Part shown: piece by piece, positions 35,794 through 44,028 of the stretch | Layout: each line of letters starts with the position of its first letter | Position numbering within the stretch: position 1 is the first letter of the stretch | Made by a program: the position numbers and the translations under genes | Notes under the pieces: generated by a model | The model's database searches: none | The model's input: only the letters and a program-made list of their open reading frames with translations | Told to the model about the DNA's origin: nothing | NCBI RefSeq assembly: GCF_026341275.1 | Contig: NZ_JAIFZO010000002.1 | Location: 1,190,361 to 1,254,360 of the forward strand | DNA length: 64,000 bases | Direction: 5' to 3' | Source of the DNA: Streptomyces ortus | Lineage (GTDB): Bacteria; Actinomycetota; Actinomycetes; Streptomycetales; Streptomycetaceae

Positions 35794-37350
35794 TCAGGTC
35801 TCGTACTTCTGGATCCGCTTGCCGTGGCCGTGGCCGCGGTCGATGAGGGCGGGCATGCGTGCGTTCATCTCCCGTACGACCGCCGGGACGTCGAGGGTGA
35901 GGAGTTCTCGGTCGCGCATGAGGATCCGGCCGTCGACGATCGTCGTGCGTACGTCGCCGGAGCGGGCGCTGTGCACGAGGGTGGCCGCCAGATCGTGCAC
36001 CGGCTGGGTGTGCGGGCCGCTCAGGTCCACCAGGATGATGTCGGCCCTGCGCCCCGGTGCGAGACTGCCGATCGTCTCGCCGAGCCCGACCGCCCGGGCG
36101 CTCTGCAGCGTCGCGTGGTGCAGTGCCTGCCGGGAGGTGAGCCATCGTGGGTCCGCCTCGGTGAACTTCTGCGCCAGCGCGGTCAGCGCCATGGATTCCC
36201 ATACGTCCAGGGAGTTGTTGGAGGCGGCCCCGTCCGTGGCGAGCCCGACGGGGATGCCGAGTTCACGCAGGGCTCGTACCGGAGTGGTCGTGGGCCAGGC
36301 GAACTTGAGGTAGCCGCGGGGTGCGCCGGCCACGCCGATCCGGCCGGTCGCGCGGGCGAGGACGGGCAGGTCGCGCTCCACGATGCCGGTGCCGTGCGCG
36401 ATGAGCAGATCGGTGTCGAGGAGACCGGCCGCGGCCAGGATCTCGATCGGCGTACGGCCGTGGCGGTCGAGGCTCGCGTCGGTCTGGTCGCGGTTCTCGG
36501 CGGCGTGGATGTGCACGAGCAGGCCGTGTTCGCGGGCGAGCCGGGCGGTCGCGGCGAGGTCGGCGTCGTCCACGGTGTAGGGCGCGTGCGGGGCGAGCGA
36601 GGTGGTGATGCGGCCGTCGGCGGTGTCATGGTGCCGGAGGGCGAAGTCGAGCGAGCGCTCGCGTCCTTCGGCTCCCTGGGAGGAGAAGAAGGCCTGCCCG
36701 AGGTTGGCTCGCAGACCGCTCTCGGCGGTCACGGCGGCGACGACGTCCATCGAGAAGTAGTGGTCCGCGAAGCAGGTGACCCCGCCGCTGATCATCTCGG
36801 CGCAGGCCAGCCGCGCCCCCAACTCGATGTCCCGGTCCTGGAGGTTGGACTCGATGGGCCAGACGACGTCGTTGAACCACTCGTCGAGGGGCAGGTCCTC
36901 CGCGATGCCGCGCAGGGTCACCATCGGGGTGTGCGTATGGCAGTTGATCAGGCCGGGCATCGCGACCTGGCCGCGGGCGTCGATGTGCACGGGGTCGGCG
37001 AGGCCCGCCGCGAGGAGGTGCGCGGCATGCGAGGCGGCCCGCCCGCCGGTGATCGTCGCGATACGGCCGCCGCGTACGACGATGGTGGCGTCCTCGACGA
37101 AGGCGATCCGTTCGCCTCCGCTTCCGCCTCCGCCTCCGCTTCCGCTTCCGTTTCCGCCTATGCCTCTGCCTCCGCGTTCGCCCTCGCGTCCGCGTCCGCG
37201 TCCGCCTTCGCGTTCCCGCCCGCCTTCGCGTTCGTCGTGGACGAGGGCGGTGCATCCGGTGATGACGAGATCGGCGGGCTCCGGCGCGCGGGCGGCCGGG
37301 GAACCCGGTGGGGCGGTCTTCGCGTCGGGCGGGGGCTCGGGCGAGGTCAT
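35794..37350 (-). CDS. Amidohydrolase (SAH/MTA deaminase, AtzB/TrzN type)
   Basis: 518 residues. Metal-dependent hydrolase: first HxH in GLINCHTHTPMVTLRGIAED, then LVHIHAAENRDQTD, LIAHGTGIVERD and GLATDGAASNNSLD. LPLDEWFNDVVWPIES places it with MtaD/SsnA-like deaminases of adenosine- or triazine-type substrates. Near the N-terminus a ~45-residue Arg/Glu/Gly/Ser tract encoded by hexamer-like repeats (37105-37230) splits the first beta sandwich. ATG 37348-37350; a longer frame upstream is not homologous. Confidence 0.87.
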   Translation of the reverse strand: MTSPEPPPDAKTAPPGSPAARAPEPADLVITGCTALVHDEREGGREREGGRGRGREGERGGRGIGGNGSGSGGGGGSGGERIAFVEDATIVVRGGRIATITGGRAASHAAHLLAAGLADPVHIDARGQVAMPGLINCHTHTPMVTLRGIAEDLPLDEWFNDVVWPIESNLQDRDIELGARLACAEMISGGVTCFADHYFSMDVVAAVTAESGLRANLGQAFFSSQGAEGRERSLDFALRHHDTADGRITTSLAPHAPYTVDDADLAATARLAREHGLLVHIHAAENRDQTDASLDRHGRTPIEILAAAGLLDTDLLIAHGTGIVERDLPVLARATGRIGVAGAPRGYLKFAWPTTTPVRALRELGIPVGLATDGAASNNSLDVWESMALTALAQKFTEADPRWLTSRQALHHATLQSARAVGLGETIGSLAPGRRADIILVDLSGPHTQPVHDLAATLVHSARSGDVRTTIVDGRILMRDRELLTLDVPAVVREMNARMPALIDRGHGHGKRIQKYET

Positions 37351-37520
37351 CACGCCACGGTACGGCGGGATCGTGCCGCCGGGTGACGTGAACCACGCAT
37401 CCTGTCCCCGCCCTGTCCCGGGGGCGCGTTCGCGCGCACTCTGAGGCCGAGGACCGTCCCTCGGCCTCACCATTCGACGGGCGGCGCCCCTGGGAAGGCT
37501 CGTCCGGGAAGGAGCCCGGC

Positions 37521-38477
37521 ATGCTCCTCGGCACCTGGAACCTGGAGAACCTGTACCGGCCCGGCGGGGCGTTCGGCCCGCGTACCGAGGCCGCGTACAA
37601 GGCGAAGCTCAGCACGCTGGCCGGGGTCATCAGGGCACTCGACCCCACGCTGCTCGGTGTGCAGGAGGTGGGCGACCCGGCCGCGCTGGAGGACTTGGTC
37701 CGGCTGCTCGACGGCGACTGGCACACCGTGCTCTCGGCGCATCCGGACAGCCGGGGCATCCGGGTCGGTTTCCTCAGCCGGCCGGCGCTGCGGACGATCA
37801 CCGACACCAATGAGTTCCCCGCGCCGCTGCGGCCCGTCCAGGGCGACGACGACGGCGAACCGGTACCTCGCACGGGCCGCGGTCTCCTCGCGGTGGAGGG
37901 GGTGCTGCCGGGCACGGGCGTGACCCTGTCGGTGGCGGTCTGCCATCTGAAGTCGAAGCTGCTGACGTACCCGGGCGGGCGGTTCCAGCCGCGGAACGAG
38001 GGTGAGCGGGCCCGCTACGGCGCGTACGCCCTGTACCGGCGGGCAGCCGAGGCCACGACGCTGCGTGCCCTCGCCGACAACCTCCTCGGCGGCCGGGGCA
38101 AGGAGCGGCACGTGGCCGTGCTCGGTGACTTCAACGACGAGGTCACCGCCGCGACGACACAGATCCCGCAGGGGCCGCCCGGCTCCGAGATCGGCACTCC
38201 CGGTTTCGGCCGGCCGGACAAGGGTGACGCGGTACGGCTCTGGAACATCGCTCCCCTCATACCGGAGAAGCAGCGTTTCTCGCGCGTTCACTCCGGTCGT
38301 CCCGAACTGATCGACCAAATCCTGGTCAGCCACCGGCTTCTCGACCGGGTGACCGGGGCGGGGGCGGGGGCGCCGCTCCTGGAGACGCCGCTGCCGTCGG
38401 TCGACGAGGAGGCGGACGGGCGACGGGACGCGACGGGGTCGGACCACGCGCCGGTGTGGGCGCGGATAGCGCCCTAG
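37521..38477 (+). CDS. Endonuclease/exonuclease/phosphatase-family protein
   Basis: 318 residues. EEP fold motifs: GTWNLENLYRPGG, GVQEVGD (catalytic Glu), AVCHLKSK, VAVLGDFNDEV and the C-terminal GSDHAPVW with the catalytic His. Mg2+-dependent phosphodiesterase, probably a nuclease. No signal peptide. ATG 37521 follows GGGAAGGAG. Divergent from the amidohydrolase. Confidence 0.9.
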   Translation: MLLGTWNLENLYRPGGAFGPRTEAAYKAKLSTLAGVIRALDPTLLGVQEVGDPAALEDLVRLLDGDWHTVLSAHPDSRGIRVGFLSRPALRTITDTNEFPAPLRPVQGDDDGEPVPRTGRGLLAVEGVLPGTGVTLSVAVCHLKSKLLTYPGGRFQPRNEGERARYGAYALYRRAAEATTLRALADNLLGGRGKERHVAVLGDFNDEVTAATTQIPQGPPGSEIGTPGFGRPDKGDAVRLWNIAPLIPEKQRFSRVHSGRPELIDQILVSHRLLDRVTGAGAGAPLLETPLPSVDEEADGRRDATGSDHAPVWARIAP

Positions 38478-38507
38478 CCGGCTCCGGACACGGACAGCGC
38501 CTTGAGC

Positions 38508-38622
38508 GGCTCCGGGCACGAACGGGTGCGGCTCCTGGCCCGGAACGGGTGTGGCTCCGGGCACGAACGGGTGCGGCTCCTGGTCCGGAACGGGTGTGGC
38601 TCCGGGCACGGAACGGGTGTGG
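38508..38622. repeat. 45-bp tandem repeat, 2.6 copies
   Basis: Units at 38508-38552 and 38553-38597 differ by one base and start GGCTCCGGGCACGAACGGGT; a degenerate partial copy follows to the stop of the FUSC gene. Each unit is itself an imperfect doublet (GAACGGGTGCGGCTCC / GAACGGGTGTGGCTCC). Lies between convergent genes. Confidence 0.9.
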
Positions 38623-38623
38623 C

Positions 38624-40594
38624 TCAGGCGCTGTGCCGCCCTGCGGGCAAGGGCGTCGCGAACCCCGCGTACTCCCGTCGGTCGACGAGTTCGTCGAGGA
38701 GAATGGCGAGGCGCTCGGTGTGCCGCGGGGTGAGCCGTCCCGTGTCGTCGAGGTGCACGGCGCAGGCGGTGGTGGTGTCCACCAGGCGTTCGAGGGTGGC
38801 CGCGACCTCGTCGGTGCCTGCCGTGTGACGGGCCAGGGTGGGGAGTTCGGCGGCGGACCGGTCGATCGCCGCGCGGGCCTCAGCCAACGTCCGGTAGGCC
38901 TCCCGGCGCAGCGCCCAACGCGTGGCCCGGTCATCACCACCCCCACCCCCCGTCCCCGTACCGCCATCGATACCGCCGTCGACGCCATCGCCGCCGCTCA
39001 GGACGTGGGTGAGATAGGCGTGCGCGGCGTCGGTGGCGGCCGTCAGCCGGGCTCGTACGTTCCCGCCGCGCTGTCCCGGCGCCGGAAGGTGCCCCACGAC
39101 GAGCACGATCGCGCAGGCCAGCAGCGTCTCGCCGATCCGGCCCCAGGACGCCTCCGGCTCACCGCCGACCATGACGAGGGCGAGTACGAGGACGGTGACG
39201 ACGGCCGTCTGTGCGGCGAAGTGCCGGGTGGCTACGGGGATGAGGGCCCCGCTGATCGCCACCAGCGCGACGAGTCCTTCGGGCCGGGGCAGCACGGCCG
39301 CGAACCCCGCGAAGACGAGGGCGCCCAGGACAGTACCGGCCGCCCGGTTCAGTACGCGCGACACGAGCGGACCGAGATCCGGCTTCACGAGAAACACGGC
39401 GGTCGCGGGAAGCCAGTACCAGTGGACGTGGTGCAGTGCCTGCGCTACGGCGACGGCGGCGCCGTAGGAGAGGGCCACGCGGAGACCGTACTCCCGCCCT
39501 CCGGTACCGGTGACGGCGCGCAGGACGGCACCGGCACGCAGGGGTCGCAGATGCAGGCCCTTATGGGCGGTCCGCTCGGCGCCGAGCCCGACGGGATGAC
39601 CGCCGCTCGCCTGCCGGGGGCGCGGGCCGCCGCGGTCGAAGGTCTCGGCGGCGTGCAGCAGGGCGTCGTCGAGGGCCCGCAGTCCGGGCACGGTCCGGGC
39701 GGGCGCGGGCAGCGGCCCGCAGGGCTCCCCGGTCCGCACGGCGACGGCGAGTCGCCGGGGCCCCTGAGCCGTGCGGGCGGGCAGTGCCTCTCCGGCCCAG
39801 GCCAGCGCGGTCGCGGCCTCGGCGAGCGGCAGTGCGGCTGCGTACTGCGCCCGCAGCCGGCGCTCGGCGGCTGATGTCGCGTACCGCCGCAGCCGTGGCC
39901 CCGCGAGCGCGTCCTGTGCGTGATCGAGCGCGGCGGTCAGGGCGGCCCGTCGGCCACCGGCCTGCTCCCCGCCCACGACGGCGAGCAGATCCGCGATCGC
40001 GTCGTACACGCCGGCCACCCCGGCGCGTTCCCCGTCGAAGCGGAAGTCGTTGGCCAGCGCGCCGGGCGTGGGCAGTGCGAGCCGCAGCACGATCAGCCAA
40101 CCGGTACCGGCGAGGAAGAACAGGGCCCGCTGCCAGCCGGGTTCGGGCAACGGCATCCCGGCGCCGATGGCCGCGGCGACGAGCAGCTGGGTCCCGGCCC
40201 CGGACGCCACGGGCCCCACCGCGCTGACCGCCCCGGCGAGCAGCCCGAGGGCGGTGAGGGTCAGGGTCAGCGGGGCGGCGCCGAGGCCCTGTCCGGCGTA
40301 CGTGCCGATGGCGGTCCCGGCAGCTCCGGCCAGCCCGGGTACGCCGATCCGGGGCACGGCGGTGCGTCGGCTTCCCGGCCGGTCGTTGATCCCGGCGAAC
40401 ATGGCTCCGAGCGCGGCCATGACACCGAGGGGCTCGCGCCCCACGACGACGGCCACGACGAGCAACGGTCCGGCGGCGAGCATCCCGCGCAGCACGGCGT
40501 TCCACGGCACGGGTCCCCGCTGCGCGCGCAGCGCGTGGGTGAGCCAGAGCGGGAGGGCTGTTCGGAGTGTCCGGAAGGGTCGCGGCACGGGCAC
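38624..40594 (-). CDS. FUSC-family inner membrane protein
   Basis: About 656 residues. Two blocks of membrane helices (LLVVAVVVGREPLGVMAALG ... and YGAAVAVAQALHHVHWYWLP ATAVFLVKPD) are each followed by soluble helical regions, the FUSC/YccS layout related to aromatic-acid efflux proteins. YWLPATAVFLVKPDLGPLVSRV is the conserved core. GTG 40594 follows AGGAG; a second GTG two codons later is equally spaced for initiation. The frame continues upstream through GGTTCTTCT repeats, probably not translated. Confidence 0.82.
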   Translation of the reverse strand: MPVPRPFRTLRTALPLWLTHALRAQRGPVPWNAVLRGMLAAGPLLVVAVVVGREPLGVMAALGAMFAGINDRPGSRRTAVPRIGVPGLAGAAGTAIGTYAGQGLGAAPLTLTLTALGLLAGAVSAVGPVASGAGTQLLVAAAIGAGMPLPEPGWQRALFFLAGTGWLIVLRLALPTPGALANDFRFDGERAGVAGVYDAIADLLAVVGGEQAGGRRAALTAALDHAQDALAGPRLRRYATSAAERRLRAQYAAALPLAEAATALAWAGEALPARTAQGPRRLAVAVRTGEPCGPLPAPARTVPGLRALDDALLHAAETFDRGGPRPRQASGGHPVGLGAERTAHKGLHLRPLRAGAVLRAVTGTGGREYGLRVALSYGAAVAVAQALHHVHWYWLPATAVFLVKPDLGPLVSRVLNRAAGTVLGALVFAGFAAVLPRPEGLVALVAISGALIPVATRHFAAQTAVVTVLVLALVMVGGEPEASWGRIGETLLACAIVLVVGHLPAPGQRGGNVRARLTAATDAAHAYLTHVLSGGDGVDGGIDGGTGTGGGGGDDRATRWALRREAYRTLAEARAAIDRSAAELPTLARHTAGTDEVAATLERLVDTTTACAVHLDDTGRLTPRHTERLAILLDELVDRREYAGFATPLPAGRHSA

Positions 40595-40999
40595 GGGGCT
40601 CCTGTCGAGACGAGGGCGGTTGCGGGTGGCATGCCTTCGGACGACATCGGCCGAGCGGTGGGTGCGGTCTTCGGTCTTCGGTCTTCTAAGTTCTCTTGGT
40701 GCTTCAGGTTCTTCTGGTGCTTCTGGTCCTTCTGGTTCTTCTGGTTCTTCTGGTTCTCTACGGTAGATGGTGACCGGCGGGAAAATCGGACACCGGAGTT
40801 TCCACGGTGTGACGATGCCGGCGAAAGCCGAGTTCTCTATGAACGCAATCGCCATCGCGAGCGCGAGCGCAACGGCGAGCGCACTCGCACCGGAGCGGGA
40901 ATCGGAGCCGGAATCGGAGCCGGAACGGGAGCGGGCCCGGGGGCGTAGCCGGCCCCCGAGCCCTGAGATGCCACCCATGCGGCACGCCGGCACGCTTGA
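40595..40999. other. Gene-free region upstream of the FUSC gene
   Basis: Contains three GGTCTTC copies (40666-40686), the 9-bp array at 40698-40760, GAGCGC/GAATCG-type short repeats (40855-40935) and a hairpin GGGGGC-7nt-GCCCCC (40939-40957) that could end the leftward RNA transcript from 41000. No convincing gene on either strand. Confidence 0.6.
40698..40760. repeat. Seven 9-bp units GGTTCTTCT
   Basis: Seven consecutive 9-mers: GGTGCTTCA, then GGTTCTTCT, GGTGCTTCT, GGTCCTTCT, two more GGTTCTTCT and GGTTCTCTA. Being multiples of three they keep a minus-strand frame (Glu-Pro-Glu-rich) open into the FUSC gene. Confidence 0.95.
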
Positions 41000-41105
41000 G
41001 GACCCAGGTCAGTTTCATGTCGCCGCGTCCTGCCTTTGGACCACCGCACATCGAGCTGTGCGGGCCGGACTTGAACCGGCATTTCGACGCCCGGAGCCTG
41101 GGTCC
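41000..41105 (-). ncRNA. Permuted tRNA-like / Y-RNA-like RNA, copy B
   Basis: Read 5' to 3' on the minus strand: GGACCCAGG (41105-41097); internal loop; CGTCG (41089-41085); T arm GCCGG-TTCAAGT-CCGGC (41080-41064); CCGCACA (41063-41057), 6-nt cap, TGTGCGG (41050-41044); TG; D arm GTCC-AAAGGCA-GGAC (41041-41027); CGGCG (41025-41021); loop; CCTGGGTCC (41008-41000). The acceptor-like stem is 7/7 paired, the T loop fits TTCRANY, T8 and GG in the D loop are present. The two ends pair (9/9, then 5 bp with one G-U) where an anticodon stem would be. This is tRNA elbow mimicry in permuted order, as known for YrlA RNAs. Confidence 0.7.
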
Positions 41106-41131
41106 GGTCGATCCGGCGATCGGCGGCGAAT

Positions 41132-41270
41132 GCTGAGTCTGGAGCAATAGTCTGAGATTGAGCGCGGTCTGCCTCTGCCGGTTGGGCTACCGCGGCGCGA
41201 TGGATGATGCCGCGGGGAGGACTCGAACCTCCACTGGAACCGCGCGGTCACGACAAGCTTCAGGTTCAGC
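41132..41270 (-). ncRNA. Permuted tRNA-like / Y-RNA-like RNA, copy A
   Basis: Minus strand 5' to 3': GCTGAACCTGAAGC (41270-41257); loop; CGCGGTT (41244-41238); CCAGT; T arm GGAGG-TTCGAGT-CCTCC (41232-41216); CCGCGGC (41215-41209), 12-nt cap, GCCGCGG (41196-41190); TA; D arm GCCCAACCGGCAGAGGC (41187-41171); A; GACCGCG (41169-41163); loop; GCTCCAGACTCAGC (41145-41132). Acceptor-like stem 7/7; proximal end stem 7 bp (one G-U); distal stem 11 of 14 paired with mismatches at fixed points. Begins 62 nt after the stop of the upstream protein gene and ends 26 nt before copy B. Confidence 0.7.
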
Positions 41271-41332
41271 TTGCGCTCCTCGCGCACCCCGGCCGTCGGC
41301 CCTCATGGGTGATGGCCGGGGAGTTGTTGAGG

Positions 41333-42064
41333 CTACCCGAACAGGTAGCCGAACACGGCGTCTCCGACGCGCTCGTCGGTGACCTCCGCGCCGTTCGCCT
41401 CTTCCCGGGCGAACTTGACGGCCTGCTGCAGCTTCTCGACCCGGTCGAGCAGCTCGTTGACGCGCCGCGCGGGCAGGGCGCCGGAGAACTTCACGGTCGT
41501 CCAGTACCCGACGGGAATGTCCTCGTAGTACACCTCGACCTGGGCGGGGTGCTTGTCGGTGGCCTCCGCCTTCACGTGGTTGCGCGGGACCTTCTTCGTA
41601 CGGAGCGTCCGCACCGGCTCGGTCTTCCACGCGTCGGTCGACGGGTCCTGGACCCACGACTCGGAGGCGTCGAGCACGGGCAGCTTCCGTACGAAGGTGT
41701 TGAGATCGGTGAGCTGCTTCTCAAGGAAGAGCAGGTACGACACCGGAACGTCGGCGACGAGCACCCGTCCGTCCACCTTCACGTCCGCGCGGGCGGTGCA
41801 GTTGGCCCAGTCCTTGGTGGCGGTCACGTCGAACAGCCGGGTCAGCGTGGCCGCGGTGTCCCGCAGCACGTTCTCCGCCTGCACCTGCACCCGGGTCGAC
41901 TCGGGCGGCAGCTGCTCGCCCTCCTCGTCCTTGGGCTGGTACGTACGGGAGATTCCGGCCAGCAGGGCAGGCTTCTGCAGCCCATGATGCGCGGCCGTCA
42001 GGTCCTGATGCGACTTGGACTTGACACCCTTCTCCACTGCGATGATCTGATTGAGTTTCGCCAC
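41333..42064 (-). CDS. Conserved protein of unknown function (actinobacterial/phage family)
   Basis: 243 residues from GTG, MAKLNQIIAVEKGVKSKSHQ. From memory it matches a well-conserved protein of actinobacteria and their phages (a recent DUF, possibly DUF7873). Highly conserved-looking blocks are LQKPALLAGISRTYQPKDEE, VTATKDWANCTARADVKVDG, VSYLLFLEKQLTDLNTFVRK, PRNHVKAEATDKHPAQVEVY and YWTTVKFSGALPARRVNELL. No enzyme motif, membrane segment or signal peptide; basic patches could bind RNA. The two structured RNAs lie directly downstream on the same strand, suggesting a protein-RNA partnership. No strong ribosome site is visible. Confidence 0.8.
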   Translation of the reverse strand: MAKLNQIIAVEKGVKSKSHQDLTAAHHGLQKPALLAGISRTYQPKDEEGEQLPPESTRVQVQAENVLRDTAATLTRLFDVTATKDWANCTARADVKVDGRVLVADVPVSYLLFLEKQLTDLNTFVRKLPVLDASESWVQDPSTDAWKTEPVRTLRTKKVPRNHVKAEATDKHPAQVEVYYEDIPVGYWTTVKFSGALPARRVNELLDRVEKLQQAVKFAREEANGAEVTDERVGDAVFGYLFG

Positions 42065-42122
42065 GTCGGCGACGGTAGCAGTGCCGACGGGAACTGATCG
42101 AAGGATTATTCGACGAACGGCG

Positions 42123-42554
42123 TCAGGTACGGCGCCAGGGCTCCCCGATCGTGAGATCGCCGACCGTGTGGGCCTGGACCACGGTGCCGTGCTGGACTCC
42201 TCCGCTGATGGAGTTGTGGACGGTGCTCGTTGCGGGGCCCGTCGGCCGCGGGTCCAACTCGGCCAGAAGCGAACGGAGTTCGGCTGCCGCTTCCGGATCG
42301 TCGCGGAGGGTCCGCCGCAGTCTGACGCGCCAGGACGCCTGGACGTCGGCCGCCGCGTCCTCGTCCTCGGCGTCCCGCGCCGCGACGAGATCGGCGCGCG
42401 ACTCCTCCAACTCCCCCCGCACGGCCTCCTCGTCCCGCCCCCGAGAGAAGAGGGCGACGGCCCGGTCCCGTACGTTCCCCCACCCGTCGGTCACCATCTG
42501 CTGCACAAGAGCAGTCGCCCCCGCCGCCGCCAGCGCAGCCAACTCCGCTTCCAT
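42123..42554 (-). CDS. Hypothetical protein with a repeat-like C-terminal motif
   Basis: 143 residues from ATG 42552-42554 (MEAELAALAAAGATALVQQM) with GAAGGGGGG upstream. The N-terminal half is helical with WGNVRDRAVALFSRG; the C-terminus is NSISGGVQHGTVVQAHTVGD LTIG, a beta-rich motif (N-SISGG-x4-VVQA) found at the ends of several Streptomyces signalling and conflict-type proteins. Function unknown. Confidence 0.72.
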   Translation of the reverse strand: MEAELAALAAAGATALVQQMVTDGWGNVRDRAVALFSRGRDEEAVRGELEESRADLVAARDAEDEDAAADVQASWRVRLRRTLRDDPEAAAELRSLLAELDPRPTGPATSTVHNSISGGVQHGTVVQAHTVGDLTIGEPWRRT

Positions 42555-42654
42555 CGGCCCCCCTTCGCCGTACATCCGGAGACCCACGGTAGCGGGACAG
42601 ACACCTGCAGCCACCCGTACGGGAGGATGCGCCCGTCGGCGGCATGCCCGGGGC

Positions 42655-43845
42655 TCAGCTTCCGCTCGCCACAGCCTTCCGCAGGGCCCCCAGCTCCCCG
42701 TGCATCACCGCACCCGGGCACTCCGTCGCCATCCAGTCGCGGTGGCCGCCGATCTCGTAGACCTCCCGCGTCCTGCCGGTGGTCGGGCTGGTGTACGTGA
42801 CCTTGGACTCCGGGTCGACCCCGTGCATGCGGACCATGGACCGCAGCAGGGTGGTGAGGGCGTCGCGGGCGGCGGCGGTCGGGCCCTGCTTCGTCAAGGT
42901 GCCGAGGAGCGCGATGCCGAGGTTGCCCGGGTTGAAGCTGAGCACATGGAACGCGGTCACGAGTTTGCCGCCCTCGTCGTGGGCCGGGGTGGCGGACTCG
43001 CCCGAGTACCGGCCCTCGTAGATCTGTCCTGCCTCGTCGATGAGGAAGTGGTAGCCGATGTCGCCCCAGTCATTGGTGATCGTGTGCACGTGGTAGAGCG
43101 CGCGCACCGTGGCGGCCGGGTCCGGGTCGCCGTTGGCCGTGGCGGTGTGGTGCACCGTGAGGGTCTGGAACGGGTGGTACGTCTGCGGTGAGATCTCCGC
43201 GCCGTCCGATCGGAAGCGGAGTTTCTCGTCCGCGCCCCAGGCAGCCCGCGTCAGATAGGCGACGCCGCGCACCCGTGTGGTGTCCTGCGGCACGGCGACC
43301 TCGCGCGCCGGGCCCCGGGTCGTGTCGACGGCCAGCGACCGCAGTTCCGTGGCACCGTCCGGGGCTCTCAGCTCGTATCCCGAGGCCCGGTCGACGGGGA
43401 TGAGCAGCGCGCCGCCGTTGCTGTCCGAGCAACCGCCGTCGCTCAGGGGCATCCAGGCTCCCCTGCCGCCGTCGGCGTCGATCAGCCGGATACGGCCGCC
43501 GGTCGCCTCGCGGGTGCCGGTCCAGCGCACCCCCACGTAGCCGATGGGGAAGGCGGCCTCGACGGGTGCCTCACCGGTGGCCGTCTGGGCGCGGGTGCTG
43601 GGGAACGTCTCGGAGGTCGTGCCGGGCTCCGGGGCGGCGGCGTCCGCGGTGGACGCGGTCTCCGCAGTGGCCGCTTCCGCGGAGGTGTCGGCCGGCGCCA
43701 CGGGAGTGAGCGCGGCGCCCGCCGCGATCGCGCCCGCGGCGCCGATCAGGCCGCGCCGCGTGACGCGTGCCCCGGCGCGGGAGGAGGAGGGAGGAGCAAG
43801 GGAGGGAGTGGGGGAGGAAGTCGGCTCGGTGGGGGGAACGGCCAT
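42655..43845 (-). CDS. Tat-exported N-acetylmuramoyl-L-alanine amidase (PGRP type)
   Basis: 396 residues. Twin-arginine signal TRRGLIGAAGAIAAGAALTP (residues ~29-48). A linker and a beta-rich middle domain lead to the C-terminal PGRP/amidase_2 domain (~200-390): zinc ligands in LTVHHTATANGD, IGYHFLIDEAGQIYEGRYSG and GGHRDWMATECPG. It cleaves the MurNAc-L-Ala bond of peptidoglycan. ATG follows GAAGGAA. Conserved SWWGADE-like RAAWGADEKLRF is present. Confidence 0.92.
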   Translation of the reverse strand: MAVPPTEPTSSPTPSLAPPSSSRAGARVTRRGLIGAAGAIAAGAALTPVAPADTSAEAATAETASTADAAAPEPGTTSETFPSTRAQTATGEAPVEAAFPIGYVGVRWTGTREATGGRIRLIDADGGRGAWMPLSDGGCSDSNGGALLIPVDRASGYELRAPDGATELRSLAVDTTRGPAREVAVPQDTTRVRGVAYLTRAAWGADEKLRFRSDGAEISPQTYHPFQTLTVHHTATANGDPDPAATVRALYHVHTITNDWGDIGYHFLIDEAGQIYEGRYSGESATPAHDEGGKLVTAFHVLSFNPGNLGIALLGTLTKQGPTAAARDALTTLLRSMVRMHGVDPESKVTYTSPTTGRTREVYEIGGHRDWMATECPGAVMHGELGALRKAVASGS

Positions 43846-44028
43846 GGAGTTCCTTCGTTCGAATATGCAAAGAAGCGAAGATGCAAAGGATCATAGGACT
43901 CCGACCCGGCGGATATTCGGATGCGGCTCCGTGCGCCGCGACCGCATCATCGACCCACCCTGCCGACCTGCCCACCCGCCGCCCCGTCCCGCCCGGTCCC
44001 GCCTCACCCCGCCCCGAAAGGCCCCACC

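Noticed and set aside
38508..38622. CRISPR-like array at the 45-bp repeat.
   Set aside because: No spacers; it is a simple tandem duplication.
40595..40993. N-terminal extension of the FUSC protein through the 9-bp repeats.
   Set aside because: The Glu-Pro-Glu and Arg/Ser low-complexity stretch lacks family resemblance, and GTG 40594 has AGGAG upstream.
40758..41147. A minus-strand reading frame starting MKLTWVLKRAGVPHGWH downstream of the second RNA.
   Set aside because: No ribosome site, overlaps the RNA stem, and its remainder is Arg-rich translation of short repeats.
41044..41196. A canonical tRNA split by a long insertion, using the first D arm (41171-41187) and the later T arm (41064-41080).
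   Set aside because: The two acceptor strands GCCGCGG and CCGCACA do not pair, whereas each pairs perfectly with its adjacent partner in the permuted arrangement.
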